A stretch of DNA of 64,000 nt, from the NCBI GenBank assembly GCA_951635545.1, contig OX620685.1, positions 124,001-188,000 of the forward strand. The letters are read 5' to 3'. Both the position numbers and the translations under genes were made by a program. This DNA comes from CAG-873 sp910578365. GTDB taxonomy: Bacteria; Bacteroidota; Bacteroidia; Bacteroidales; Muribaculaceae. This document shows, one piece after another, positions 27,772-36,219 of this stretch. A model generated the notes under the pieces. The model searched no databases and was not told the origin of the DNA. It saw nothing but the letters and a program-made list of their open reading frames with translations. Each line of letters opens with the position of its first letter. Position 1 is the first letter of the stretch.

Positions 27772-28854
27772 ATGAGTGAACACCGATTTATTCTCCAACC
27801 CTATCGTGGTATTGGGAGCCGCCACACTTGCCCCGCCTGTCACAAGAAACGGTGCTTCTCCCGATACATCGACACCGAGAAACAAATCACGTTTCCTGAT
27901 GATGTCGGCAGATGCGACCATGAGCAGAGTTGTGGCTACCACCTCACGCCAAAGGAATATTTTGAGCGCAATCCGCAGGACAAGCCTCAGCACTCCGATT
28001 GGTCAGCTCCGTCAGCCCGCAGAGCCACTCCGACCGTGCCGCCCAAGCCAACCTCTTTCATCGCGGCAGAGACGGTTGCACAGACTCTGCACGGCTACGA
28101 CCGCAACAATCTTTTTCTGTTCTTCAAATCGAAATTCGGGCTCGATGATGCTGAGCGACTGATGAGAGAGTATTGCGTCGGCACATCGAAACATTGGCCT
28201 GGGGCTTGCGTGTTCTGGCAGACGGACATCAACGGGCGTGTCCGCACCGGGAAAGTGATGCTCTACAATGCCGAAAGTGGCAAGCGTGTCAAAGAGCCAT
28301 TCAACCATGTGTCGTGGGCCCACTCGCTGATGAAGTTGCCGCACTACAATCTCCGTCAATGTTTTTTCGGTGAGCATCTGTTGCCGATGAACCGTGGCAA
28401 GCCTGTTGCATTGGTCGAGAGCGAGAAGACGGCACTGATAGCGAGCTGGTATCTGCCCGAATATGTGTGGATCGCCACCGGAGGCAAGAACGGTTGCCTC
28501 AATGCTGATGCACTCCGGGTTCTCCGCGGACGGCAGGTTATCCTCTATCCTGATTTGGGGGCGACCGAGAAGTGGCGGCAGAAACTGCCATTGATGAAGT
28601 CGCTCGGTATCGAAGCCACCATCTTCAACTTCATGGATGATGTTGCAGACGATACTGACAAGTCAGCCGGATATGATATTGCCGACTATCTTCTGCAAAT
28701 AGAGCCTGACCAAGCAGTGCTGCAAAGTATGATTAGAAAGTATCCGATGTTGCAGAAATTCATAGATGACCTGCAACTCGAATTAGTGTCGGTTGAGCGG
28801 TATGACCCGACAACCGAAACCCCATTGTCAAACCGTAAAAACGAGAAAATATGA
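27772..28854 (+). CDS. Zinc-ribbon/Toprim primase-like protein (DUF6371 type)
   Basis: A 360-residue protein whose N-terminus has a zinc-ribbon pattern (Cys20, Cys23, Cys48, Cys54). A Toprim-like core follows with the acidic residues in LVESEKTAL (near 216) and LYPDLGATEKW (near 260). This is the DnaG-like architecture of element-encoded primases. It follows the DUF3987 ATPase, so the two probably act together to replicate the element after excision or transfer. Its end overlaps the next gene (ATGA). Confidence 0.82.
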   Translation: MSEHRFILQPYRGIGSRHTCPACHKKRCFSRYIDTEKQITFPDDVGRCDHEQSCGYHLTPKEYFERNPQDKPQHSDWSAPSARRATPTVPPKPTSFIAAETVAQTLHGYDRNNLFLFFKSKFGLDDAERLMREYCVGTSKHWPGACVFWQTDINGRVRTGKVMLYNAESGKRVKEPFNHVSWAHSLMKLPHYNLRQCFFGEHLLPMNRGKPVALVESEKTALIASWYLPEYVWIATGGKNGCLNADALRVLRGRQVILYPDLGATEKWRQKLPLMKSLGIEATIFNFMDDVADDTDKSAGYDIADYLLQIEPDQAVLQSMIRKYPMLQKFIDDLQLELVSVERYDPTTETPLSNRKNEKI

Positions 28855-29357
28855 CCAACAAGAAATCTCCAACAACACCCTCTCCCTCCACGGCCAAGTC
28901 AACACCTAAGACTGGCAAAACATCTACCGATTGTATAACTCTTAAATCTGATGATATTATGAAATCTGATATTACCTCCAATTCCGTTGACCCGGCTATG
29001 CCTGTCAACACCGCCAACTCTGATGTTGCTGTTAACAGCAACGACCGCGACACTCCCGACAACACAGCCAATCTGTTCAACGATGAACCGACCGCAACGC
29101 CACAACCCAAGCAACAGCGCGTGGGCATAAAGCAGCGAAAGCTGGAGTTCGGCGAATACAAGGAAACATATCTCATCCCAGTGAAGATTGTCAAGCGACA
29201 TTCGCTCAACATCAGCGATGCCACATGGGAGCGTCTTGAACGTTACGCCCGAATCCTCGGCGACCGTGGTGCCAACGTCGGCAGCTATGCCGAGCGCATC
29301 ATCTGCGAGCACCTCGACCTGTTCGGCGACGACCTTGAAGCGTGGCGCAAACTCTGA
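28851..29357 (+). CDS. DUF3408-family mobilization-associated protein
   Basis: A 168-residue protein. The first about 90 residues are low-complexity, rich in Thr, Ser, Asn and Asp. The C-terminal 75 residues (SLNISDATWERLERYARILGDRGANVGSYAERIICEHL) match DUF3408, which has a ribbon-helix-helix look and recurs beside relaxase genes in Bacteroides transfer elements. Its start overlaps the primase stop by 4 bp. It is followed by the noncoding oriT-like region, so DNA binding near oriT is a reasonable guess. Confidence 0.8.
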   Translation: MTNKKSPTTPSPSTAKSTPKTGKTSTDCITLKSDDIMKSDITSNSVDPAMPVNTANSDVAVNSNDRDTPDNTANLFNDEPTATPQPKQQRVGIKQRKLEFGEYKETYLIPVKIVKRHSLNISDATWERLERYARILGDRGANVGSYAERIICEHLDLFGDDLEAWRKL

Positions 29358-29462
29358 GAATTGACAGCCGGAAATAAGCAACTAATCTGGAGGCACAGAG
29401 TCCCGTCAGGGATGGAAACGGAGGTATGCTGCGCAGCCTGATTCAGTAGTAGTGGCAAGATA

Positions 29463-29514
29463 CCTTTTGAGTTCCTCAAAAGGGGGCAATCCGACCACCT
29501 GACGGTTGATTGCC
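29463..29514. other. Candidate origin of transfer (oriT)
   Basis: The 217-bp gap before mobC holds a 9-bp hairpin (CCTTTTGAG/CTCAAAAGG, 3-nt loop) followed by a 7-bp inverted repeat (GGCAATC/GATTGCC, 16 bp apart). Position just ahead of mobC-relaxase and paired repeats fit an oriT for a MOBP system. The nick site is not identified. Confidence 0.5.
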
Positions 29515-29574
29515 TGCCTCCCGATGGTCGCTGATTCCGGTATAATGGTTACACCGATTACAATGATTTACAAT

Positions 29575-29925
29575 ATGGATAAATCGAATGGAAGACCGCG
29601 CCTCGGCACGGCAAAAAGAGACAGGTATGTCAAGGTAAGTTTCAATGACGGCGAGTATGATCGCGTTGATATTCTCTCGGCAAAGGCAGGTATGAACAAG
29701 GCTGAATATGTCCGTATCCGGGCATTGGAGGACATCATCATCGCCTTCCTTTCTGACGAGGAAAAAGCCCTTATCCACGAGTTGAAAAAACTCGGGCCCA
29801 ATCTCAATCAAATCGCCCATACGGGCAATACCGAGGGATTGACCGCTATTGAAGACAAGGCTAATTTCTGCCTTGACATGGTGGCCGACATCCTCATAAA
29901 TCTCAAAAAACGGACACAAAGATGA
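29575..29925 (+). CDS. MobC-like relaxosome accessory protein
   Basis: About 116 residues from the ATG at 29575 (MDKSNGRPRLG). A ribbon-helix-helix N-terminus (KVSFNDGEYDRVDILSAKAGMNKAEYVRIRAL) is followed by the characteristic LKKLGPNLNQIAHTGN motif of the MobC family. MobC binds oriT and helps the relaxase melt and nick it. The longer in-frame start at 29506 would run into the oriT candidate. Its stop overlaps the relaxase ATG. Confidence 0.9.
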   Translation: MDKSNGRPRLGTAKRDRYVKVSFNDGEYDRVDILSAKAGMNKAEYVRIRALEDIIIAFLSDEEKALIHELKKLGPNLNQIAHTGNTEGLTAIEDKANFCLDMVADILINLKKRTQR

Positions 29926-30935
29926 TAGGAAAAATTTTGAAATCCGGGTCGTTCGGTTCAAAGGTTGACTATGTCACCCGCGAGAAACACGACAAAAGAA
30001 TATTCACTCCCGACACTTGGAAGATACTCGGAAGCGATGGTCTGTTGGGGACGAAACGCCGTCAGATAATCGCAAGTTTTGAATCTCAGTCTATGCTGAA
30101 TCATCGAATAAGCAATCCTGCCGGACACATAACATTGTCTTTCGCCGCCGAGGACAGACCGAAATTATCTGATAAAAAGATGCTTCAGATAGCGAGAGAT
30201 TACATCAGGATGATGGGACTTGACAAGACCCAATGGCTTATTGTCCGCCATTACGAAACCGACAAACCGCACTGCCATATCGTGTTCAACATGGTAGGCA
30301 ACAACGGCAAGCGTATGGAGTGCGGACGCAACCGCTACAAGAATAAGAAGGTCTGCGAGGCATTGACGCGGAAGTATGGACTCGCTCTGCCCAAGCAGGA
30401 GAATCCCGATTTGGAGAAACTGCACGGCATCGAAAGAGCAAAAGCAGAGATAAGAATCGCCGCCACGGAAGCATTGAAAAATGCCCGCGACTGGAATAGT
30501 TTTGCGCGTGAGTTGGCTAAAAAGAGCATCTCAATCATTCCGAAATACCGCCGTGGCACTACCGAGATGCAGGGCGTTTCCTTCCAACTTGGCGACTACA
30601 AGGTGAAAGGTTCTGATGTCGGAGAGCAGTTCAAATTCAGAAATCTCGACAGCCTTTTCAATTCGCAGTCACATAGCCGACAGTCACAGCCGAGGCAGAC
30701 TCAGCCACATCAAGCCAGTGTCGATCAGTCGGCAGTATTCTCGTTGGCAAAATCCACAATGGAGACTCTGGAAAAGGCTGCGGAAGTGACCGCTGATATT
30801 GGCGAGTCTATATGCAATATGGTTGGCGGTGCGTTCCAACTTGTAAACGGTCACCTTGACGAGAACGAGCAGGACGCAGCCAACCAACTGCTGAAGAGAA
30901 GAAGAAAACGTAACAACAAACCCAGATTATCCTGA
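29922..30935 (+). CDS. Relaxase/mobilization nuclease (MOBP type)
   Basis: A 337-residue relaxase that nicks oriT and pilots the strand. The histidine motif HYETDKPHCHIVFN (His110, His117, His119) is the metal-binding signature of the Relaxase (PF03432) family. The N-terminal IGKILKSGSFGSKVDYVTREK contains a conserved segment and a candidate catalytic Tyr17. The C-terminal about 120 residues are low-complexity and Gln/Ser-rich. The gene overlaps mobC and is followed after 2 bp by a coiled-coil membrane protein. Confidence 0.92.
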   Translation: MIGKILKSGSFGSKVDYVTREKHDKRIFTPDTWKILGSDGLLGTKRRQIIASFESQSMLNHRISNPAGHITLSFAAEDRPKLSDKKMLQIARDYIRMMGLDKTQWLIVRHYETDKPHCHIVFNMVGNNGKRMECGRNRYKNKKVCEALTRKYGLALPKQENPDLEKLHGIERAKAEIRIAATEALKNARDWNSFARELAKKSISIIPKYRRGTTEMQGVSFQLGDYKVKGSDVGEQFKFRNLDSLFNSQSHSRQSQPRQTQPHQASVDQSAVFSLAKSTMETLEKAAEVTADIGESICNMVGGAFQLVNGHLDENEQDAANQLLKRRRKRNNKPRLS

Positions 30936-30937
30936 TT

Positions 30938-31972
30938 ATGGCAAAGAAAGATAACATCTCACTTGTTCCACAGTGCGGGGACATGGATATGGAATTGCTC
31001 CGCCGCCAAATGAAACGGCTGGAGGACGCACTGACGGAGATTAAGAATGAGATGGCAAATGTGGCAACGAAAATATCGGCTCCCGTTATGCTTCCTGCCA
31101 CCCCCGAGCCAATGGAAATTACGGAGATTAAAATTCCTGATAATCTCGCCAAAAGCGAGGATGTCGCCACACTCACCGGAATAATCCAGACTATGAACGG
31201 CTCAATGGCTCTTGTCGTCCAAGGCATGGCAGATCTCAAAAAGGCAGTTGAGGCAATGCCGAAGCCGGAGGACAAGACCGATGAGATTGTTAAAAAGGCA
31301 AGCGAGGTATTCGTGTCAAAAGTCACTTCAAATCTGACTCCCATCATAGAGAAAGGACATACGGAGTCCTACTATAATGGCAGAAAGCAGCATGATGGCA
31401 TCAGCGTCAAGGATGCAGCTGACATTTACTATCAGATAAATGGATTGCGAACTGATGAAGACCTGAAGGAAAAGTTGGCGAAGCGAGATAAGAAAATCAA
31501 GATTCTATCCTTTGTCATCATTGGTCTTGTGGACATCATTTTCGGTTTGGGTTATTGGATACATTCTGTCAAAGTCGAGAACCGGGAACTCACAAACATT
31601 GAATGGCTATACCGCGCCCAACGAGCAATCAGCAATGACAGTAAGTTTATTGACAGGATAGAAAAGGATATGTTAGGCACAGATGAGGCTGAAAAAGATG
31701 GTTGGAAAGATCTCATCGTTACGAGAGAGTCAACTGGACCAGAATTCAACTTCTTCTATCCTCATGATGATTGGCAATCCAAAAAGAAAGAAGAATCTCC
31801 GCAGGAAGTAGACCCGGCACAATCTGAATCAAAACCGGATGAACTACCGATGCCTCACAAAAGTCCGACTCGCTACACTCCCGGTGAGATAGAAGCAATC
31901 AAGCAAATGAGAGCCAACCCTCACATCCCCGATGATGCCAAGCCTTCTCTCCCTGAAGGTTACGAATATTAA
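30938..31972 (+). CDS. Coiled-coil single-pass membrane protein of the mobilization operon
   Basis: I recognise no named family. The 344-residue product has a predicted coiled coil near 17-50, a linker, and one membrane helix around 188-210 (ILSFVIIGLVDIIFGLGYWI). The Pro- and Glu-rich tail ends with a repeat-like segment (TPGEIEAIKQMRANPHIPDDAKPSLPEGYEY). Position directly after the relaxase suggests it tethers the relaxosome to the membrane or to a helper's transfer channel (inference). It is the last gene of the operon, with a terminator 10 bp on. Confidence 0.78.
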   Translation: MAKKDNISLVPQCGDMDMELLRRQMKRLEDALTEIKNEMANVATKISAPVMLPATPEPMEITEIKIPDNLAKSEDVATLTGIIQTMNGSMALVVQGMADLKKAVEAMPKPEDKTDEIVKKASEVFVSKVTSNLTPIIEKGHTESYYNGRKQHDGISVKDAADIYYQINGLRTDEDLKEKLAKRDKKIKILSFVIIGLVDIIFGLGYWIHSVKVENRELTNIEWLYRAQRAISNDSKFIDRIEKDMLGTDEAEKDGWKDLIVTRESTGPEFNFFYPHDDWQSKKKEESPQEVDPAQSESKPDELPMPHKSPTRYTPGEIEAIKQMRANPHIPDDAKPSLPEGYEY

Positions 31973-31981
31973 TTTAAGAAT

Positions 31982-32030
31982 TCTCCACCGAGCATTTCAT
32001 TATAAATTCTTCGGTGGAGATTTTTATTTT
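31982..32030. terminator. Intrinsic terminator between the mobilization and cargo operons
   Basis: TCTCCACCGA pairs with TCGGTGGAGA around a 19-nt loop, followed by TTTTTATTTT on the plus strand. It lies between two convergent transcription units. Confidence 0.82.
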
Positions 32031-33197
32031 ACAGAGATGTGAATATAAGAATTGTCTTTAAGGTAGCATCCTGTGCAGTATATGGGATAGCCATAGTTTC
32101 CTTCGATATAGGGATGTCTGAAATAATCATACAAGGCATCGGATTCAGTATGAAGTTCCGCGTTTTGGTCAATGCCTGAATTGGTAAGGAGAACTACATG
32201 TGTATTTTTCAGATTTTGTTTTTCAGTTCCAATCATAGATGGTTTAGATATAATGGCCCTGACTTCAGGATATGTCAAATCGCTGCCAATAACAAAATAT
32301 GCTGTGGAGCCATAAGTAATGCTCCTGACATACACCAATCCATTTTCGGATGGCATCTCATTTGCAAAAATACCCTTTTCCGGCACATCCATAGTGACAG
32401 TAAAACCTTTGAATATAATTTCTCCGATAGTCCAGCTCTTGATTTTATCAATATCCATCTTTTGCTTTACTATACTTTCAAATGTCTCAGCAAAAGATGG
32501 ATTATCCGGGAAGATTCTGATAAGACTATCAAGATTATTCATTTTGGCACATCTATATAAATTCAGCTGGGGTTCAGAGTTCGATTTATATTCCTCAGAC
32601 CTGAGCATACTCTTCATAAACCGGCTATAATTTACTCCGGAAGGATTCTCTATAGTCGAAATAAAAGGGTCACTGAAGTTGGTATATACGACAATCGGGT
32701 TTTTCTTACCGGAAACCTCCTGATCAAACGTGGTTGCAAAGGCTTCTTCTGGAAAAACTGCTGCCGGATATATGCCTGGAGGATTGCCGTTGCAATTCCA
32801 GTTCTGAACGCCGAGGAATTTAGAACCGATGAAAAGTTCGTTTACCGATAACTGATTGCAAACAATCGTATCCCATGCTAAGGCACATGTTTTATCAGAA
32901 TCCGGATTGGGATCATTACCCGGTGTGGGTTCATCATAATTGCATCCACCAATCAGGAAACAAGCAATAATATAAGTTGTGGCGTCCTGAAAAATATTGA
33001 CGGGTCAGAGGGTTTGAGATTATGAATGAATGTTAAACAGTCCGAAGACTGTGGAGACATGCAGGTATGAGCCTGAGATCCCCGAGGTTGGGGTAAAATC
33101 CTCCGGGGCTCGATGCCCCGGGGATTTTTGAGACTTGCAGTGCAATCACCGTCAGTCCCGTCGGTTGGGGTATGCAAAAGTACTGAAAAATCTTGAC

Positions 33198-34079
33198 TCA
33201 TGCAGATTTCAGGTAATATTTTTTCCAGAGCTTACGTCCGGGTACCGCTCCGCGATGCACTTCATCGGGAGTCAGCATGCCGAGACTGAGGTGCGGTCGG
33301 CGGGTATGGTAAGTGTTGATTACATCCTCCAGCACCTGCCGTATGTTGTCCTTCCTTACGTCCATATGCTTCAGAAACTCCTCTTTAAGTATGCCGTTTA
33401 CCCTTTCGGCAATTCCGTTGTTACGTGGGTCGTGCCCTTCCGTCATGCTGATTCGGGCGTGGCGTCTACGAAGCATTTCCACGTAGGGTTTGGCACAATA
33501 CTGAAGTCCCTTGTCCGAGTGGTGTATGGGATGCTGACCTCTCCTGCATTGCCTGAAAGCCATCTTCAATGCCGTCATGGCGTTCTCATGCCGCATGTTA
33601 TCGGCAATCTCCCATCCCACTATTTTCTTCGAATAGGCATCCGTAATCAGAAACAGATAGTAAAATGTATTCTGATCAGGAAGCCATATATATGTTATGT
33701 CGCTTACCCACAACTGGTTTATGTCATCAGGCGCGAAGTCTTTCCGTAGATCCGGATAGACCTTCATTCCGTGATCGGAGAAGGTTGTCCTTGTCCTGCG
33801 GACTCGGGGACGTATCAGAAGATTATGCCTGTTCATGATATCGAACAGGCGGTCACGGCCTATGTCGAGACAGAACTCCTTACGTAACCTGTCCTTCATC
33901 TTTCTGACTCCGAGTGCCGGAAGATCCTCTCGTATCGAGCGAACGCATTCCAGGATGCGGTCTTCGTCAATGGCATCCTTGAACGACCTTTTGAAAAAGG
34001 CATACCACGCTTGTTTAGTCACCCCAAGCAACCCGCATGCCTCGCTGACACTCAGGTCACGGGACATGCGCAAGCGCAT
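33198..34079 (-). CDS. IS3 transposase OrfB (DDE integrase domain), copy A
   Basis: 293 residues with an HTH_21 segment and an rve integrase core. The DDE residues lie in WVSDITYIW, HHSDKGLQY and NNGIAERVNGILKEEF. It is in the -1 frame relative to OrfA. Translation is expected mainly as an OrfAB fusion through frameshifting on the A7 run at 34097-34103. Length is normal for the family. Confidence 0.95.
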   Translation of the reverse strand: MRLRMSRDLSVSEACGLLGVTKQAWYAFFKRSFKDAIDEDRILECVRSIREDLPALGVRKMKDRLRKEFCLDIGRDRLFDIMNRHNLLIRPRVRRTRTTFSDHGMKVYPDLRKDFAPDDINQLWVSDITYIWLPDQNTFYYLFLITDAYSKKIVGWEIADNMRHENAMTALKMAFRQCRRGQHPIHHSDKGLQYCAKPYVEMLRRRHARISMTEGHDPRNNGIAERVNGILKEEFLKHMDVRKDNIRQVLEDVINTYHTRRPHLSLGMLTPDEVHRGAVPGRKLWKKYYLKSA

Positions 34080-34081
34080 GG

Positions 34082-34582
34082 CTACTTGGTAGTTGATTTT
34101 TTTGACTGCGCAGGCTTTACAAGCTTCTTGTATTCGGCGATGACACCACTCTGGAACTCTTCACGCAGCTCTGCCTTTTTCCTGTCAGCCTCCAGTTTCT
34201 CTATCTTTCTGGTGGCGGCGTTTAACTTGCGTGTTAGATCCAGTATGGTCTGCTCGGTATCCGTGAGCCTGGTAGTGGGAGAGGTTTTCTTTGTCATTCC
34301 TTTCTTTTTTGTCGTTTGTGCCGGAGTTGCCAGGGACGATATGGCCTTTGTTGTCCGGCATCCGGAGCCGGGAATTAATGCTCCCGTCATGCGGCGCAGC
34401 CATTTGCTGATGCTTGACCGTGTGCCGCGATAGTCCGGGATTGCATTTACTATTGTAAACAATGTCCCGACCGCAAAATTGTATTCCTCGTCAATCTGAC
34501 TGAAACTTTTTCCGCTGCTGTGCCAGGCATTGATTGCCGAAATCTGAGATTCGTCCCAGAATTTTTTGTTTTCTTCACACAT
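34082..34582 (-). CDS. IS3 OrfA (DNA-binding subunit), copy A
   Basis: 166 residues with an N-terminal helix-turn-helix (FSQIDEEYNFAVGTLFTIVN), a basic linker and a C-terminal coiled coil (LTRKLNAATRKIEKLEADRKKAELREEF). It recognises the terminal repeats and multimerises. It is longer than many OrfA proteins (about 100 residues) because of the linker. It ends 2 bp before the OrfB ATG. Confidence 0.9.
   Translation of the reverse strand: MCEENKKFWDESQISAINAWHSSGKSFSQIDEEYNFAVGTLFTIVNAIPDYRGTRSSISKWLRRMTGALIPGSGCRTTKAISSLATPAQTTKKKGMTKKTSPTTRLTDTEQTILDLTRKLNAATRKIEKLEADRKKAELREEFQSGVIAEYKKLVKPAQSKKSTTK
34097..34103 (-). other. Probable programmed -1 frameshift site (A7), copy A
   Basis: On the minus strand the run AAAAAAA near the end of orfA allows a -1 slip. 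The new frame reads through INYQVA into the OrfB ATG without a stop, giving OrfAB. The equivalent site in copy B is 54265-54271. Confidence 0.7.
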
Positions 34583-34693
34583 TTTACTAAAAAATGTTGA
34601 ATCTGACGGTCAACACTTTTCCGGACTAGACAAGTCACAGCAGTCAAGATCTTGCTAATTTTTCTCATGTAATTCATCTCATGTTATAATGCA

Positions 34694-35302
34694 CTAAAAA
34701 TGAGGAATTGTATATCCAAGACAAATATTCGGTAAAGCAACTACACCGTCAATAGGTGAACATTTCAGGTCTCCAATAAGTAAGGATAATCCAACTTTCA
34801 TGAAGAATCCGGATTTACGTTGAAGTCGGTATCCGATATTGATTGTACCAATAATGTTAGGTCGGAAAACTTTTTTACGGGTTGAGTACCTTTCAAAATC
34901 CAATACGCCATCTTCTTCTGAAGGGAAGAATATAGTTTTATAATACCGCTCGTCTCTATTGACCAGATATGCTGTCATGCCAAAGCCTATTTCAAATTTG
35001 CTGGCACGTTTACCCAAAATTGCATTGACATCGAAAGGAATACTTATACCCCGGCTTTCCGCATCATAGCTGGCATAACATCCATCCAGCCCATCATCTG
35101 TACTCCAAGAAATGTCAGTAACAGCAAGCCCCAATGAATAGCCAAGTATTCCACCTGCCTTAAAACGGCTGTCAAGCCCCACTCCAATGCCTGTTGATGT
35201 ACCTAAAAATTGACCGTATAGATTATAGCCATGGTCGGTCTGTCCGAAGACAGATCCAACCATGACTAAAAGAAAGGCGAATAAGGCAATTCCTCTTTTC
35301 AT
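34694..35302 (-). CDS. Secreted outer-membrane beta-barrel-like protein
   Basis: 202 residues with a clear signal peptide (cut after VFG-Q). Alternating hydrophobic strands follow (GILGYSLGLAVTDISW, FEIGFGMTAYLVN, IIGTINIGYRLQ, FFMKVGLSLLIG), ending in a terminal aromatic (YTIPHF). This fits a small eight-stranded outer-membrane barrel. I recognise no named family. It lies 16 bp before the cytolysin-like gene and 8 bp after a lipoprotein gene, so it is part of the cargo operon. Confidence 0.75.
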   Translation of the reverse strand: MKRGIALFAFLLVMVGSVFGQTDHGYNLYGQFLGTSTGIGVGLDSRFKAGGILGYSLGLAVTDISWSTDDGLDGCYASYDAESRGISIPFDVNAILGKRASKFEIGFGMTAYLVNRDERYYKTIFFPSEEDGVLDFERYSTRKKVFRPNIIGTINIGYRLQRKSGFFMKVGLSLLIGDLKCSPIDGVVALPNICLGYTIPHF

Positions 35303-35310
35303 TATTCTAC

Positions 35311-35742
35311 TTATGGTTTACGTGTAATATCAACAGTCGTTGTATTAGTGTCCTTCCCCTCAGTTCCGTCGATTTGAAGGATTGTTTTCGCTTCTTTGAA
35401 ACCATCTGGCATTTTGTCAAGGATTATCTTGACAACTCCGGAATCCGTGATTTTTGCCGTGAATTTGCAATCAGCATCGATATATTCCCCGTTCTCGTTT
35501 TTGGTGGCACCAACCAGATTAAGTGATTTGTAGTTGGTGCATTTGAGCGTCACTTCACCGCCGTCTCCATCAGAAGTAATCTGAATTTGGTGGTAGAAAC
35601 TGGGGTCGAAGGCCGCCTTAACACTCTCTGCCGGGGTAGCCGTAACTTCCCACAGCATTTTTGCGGGTTCGTCCTCGCTGCATGAGGCGAACACAATGAT
35701 GGCAAAGCACACCATCATCATTAGTTTAAATTTTGTAATCAT
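35311..35742 (-). CDS. Small lipoprotein, paralogue 1
   Basis: 143 residues with a signal peptide ending in FASC. The mature part begins SEDEPAKMLWEV and appears to be a single beta-sandwich domain (LKCTNY, LQIDGTEGKD, TTTVDITRKP). It is clearly related to the next gene: both share SEDEPA-MLWEV, EV-LKCTNY, and an LQIDG-GKDT ending. Function unknown; a surface ligand-binding or immunity-like role is only a guess from its place in a TonB/cytolysin operon. Confidence 0.82.
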   Translation of the reverse strand: MITKFKLMMMVCFAIIVFASCSEDEPAKMLWEVTATPAESVKAAFDPSFYHQIQITSDGDGGEVTLKCTNYKSLNLVGATKNENGEYIDADCKFTAKITDSGVVKIILDKMPDGFKEAKTILQIDGTEGKDTNTTTVDITRKP

Positions 35743-35768
35743 GTGGTCTTTTATCTGATTGATTTTTG

Positions 35769-36209
35769 TTATTTATAATTGAGATGTTTACGCGTAATAG
35801 TTACCATTGTTGTACGCGTATCTTTACCATTGATTCCATCTATTTGAAGATAGCATGATTTTTCCGTAAAGTCCACATCTTCCATATAGTCAAATGATAT
35901 TCTTACGGTTGTTGGATCTATAACTTTTGCTGAAAACCGACAATCAGAGTCAACGTATTTCCCGTCTTCATTCTTTTGACCATATATCGACAGTTCGGAA
36001 TAATTGGTGCATTTCAAAATAACTTCAGCGGCATAGCCTCCGACAGTTATCCATACTGGAGAATTATAATCATAATGAATAGATGTCTCCACATTTCCTG
36101 CCGGTTTGCCGGATACTTCCCACAACATTCTTGCAGGTTCGTCCTCGCTGCATGAGGCGAATGCGAGTATCGCTATCAGAGCGACAATCAGGAATTTAAT
36201 TTGGTTCAT
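35769..36209 (-). CDS. Small lipoprotein, paralogue 2
   Basis: 146 residues with a lipobox FASC and mature start SEDEPARMLWEV. This is a tandem paralogue of the gene downstream, with the same fold pattern but clearly diverged middle strands (IHYDYNSPVWITVGG against FDPSFYHQIQITSDG). Divergence concentrated in the middle suggests different partners. Spacing is 26 bp to its paralogue and 10 bp from the gene before it. Function unknown. Confidence 0.82.
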   Translation of the reverse strand: MNQIKFLIVALIAILAFASCSEDEPARMLWEVSGKPAGNVETSIHYDYNSPVWITVGGYAAEVILKCTNYSELSIYGQKNEDGKYVDSDCRFSAKVIDPTTVRISFDYMEDVDFTEKSCYLQIDGINGKDTRTTMVTITRKHLNYK

Positions 36210-36219
36210 TATTATATTT

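Larger units (their letters stand above)
32978..34632 (-). mobile_element. IS3-family element, copy A (1655 bp)
   Basis: The ends are imperfect inverted repeats starting TGT and ending ACA, sharing GTCC, GAAAA, TGAC and TCAGA blocks over about 32 bp. A 3-bp target duplication AGT (32975-32977 and 34633-34635) flanks it. It contains orfA and orfB and a GC-rich hairpin with a T-run near 33100-33127 that can stop transcription entering from outside. The same element is present at 53146-54800. Confidence 0.93.
32024..34677 (-). pseudogene. Cytolysin-like (CDC family) lipoprotein gene split by an IS3 element
   Basis: The gene is interrupted inside its signal peptide by the IS3 copy at 32978-34632. 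Removing the IS and one AGT target copy gives one open frame of about 331 codons from 34677 (or 328 from the ATG at 34668), with a signal peptide ending in lipobox LIGGC. The body aligns with thiol-activated cytolysins: GLVYVRSITYGSTAYF corresponds to the PLVYISSVAYGRQVYL region of pneumolysin, and YGYPIYCTGCYLKDN to LPISYTTSFLRDN. It stops where domain 4 would begin, so the cholesterol/receptor-binding domain and undecapeptide are absent. It is the last gene of the ECF-controlled operon. Confidence 0.75.

Noticed and set aside
33135..33749. 204-codon plus-strand frame in the IS3 element (and its twin at 53303-53917)
   Set aside because: Antisense to OrfB. It recurs only because the element is duplicated.
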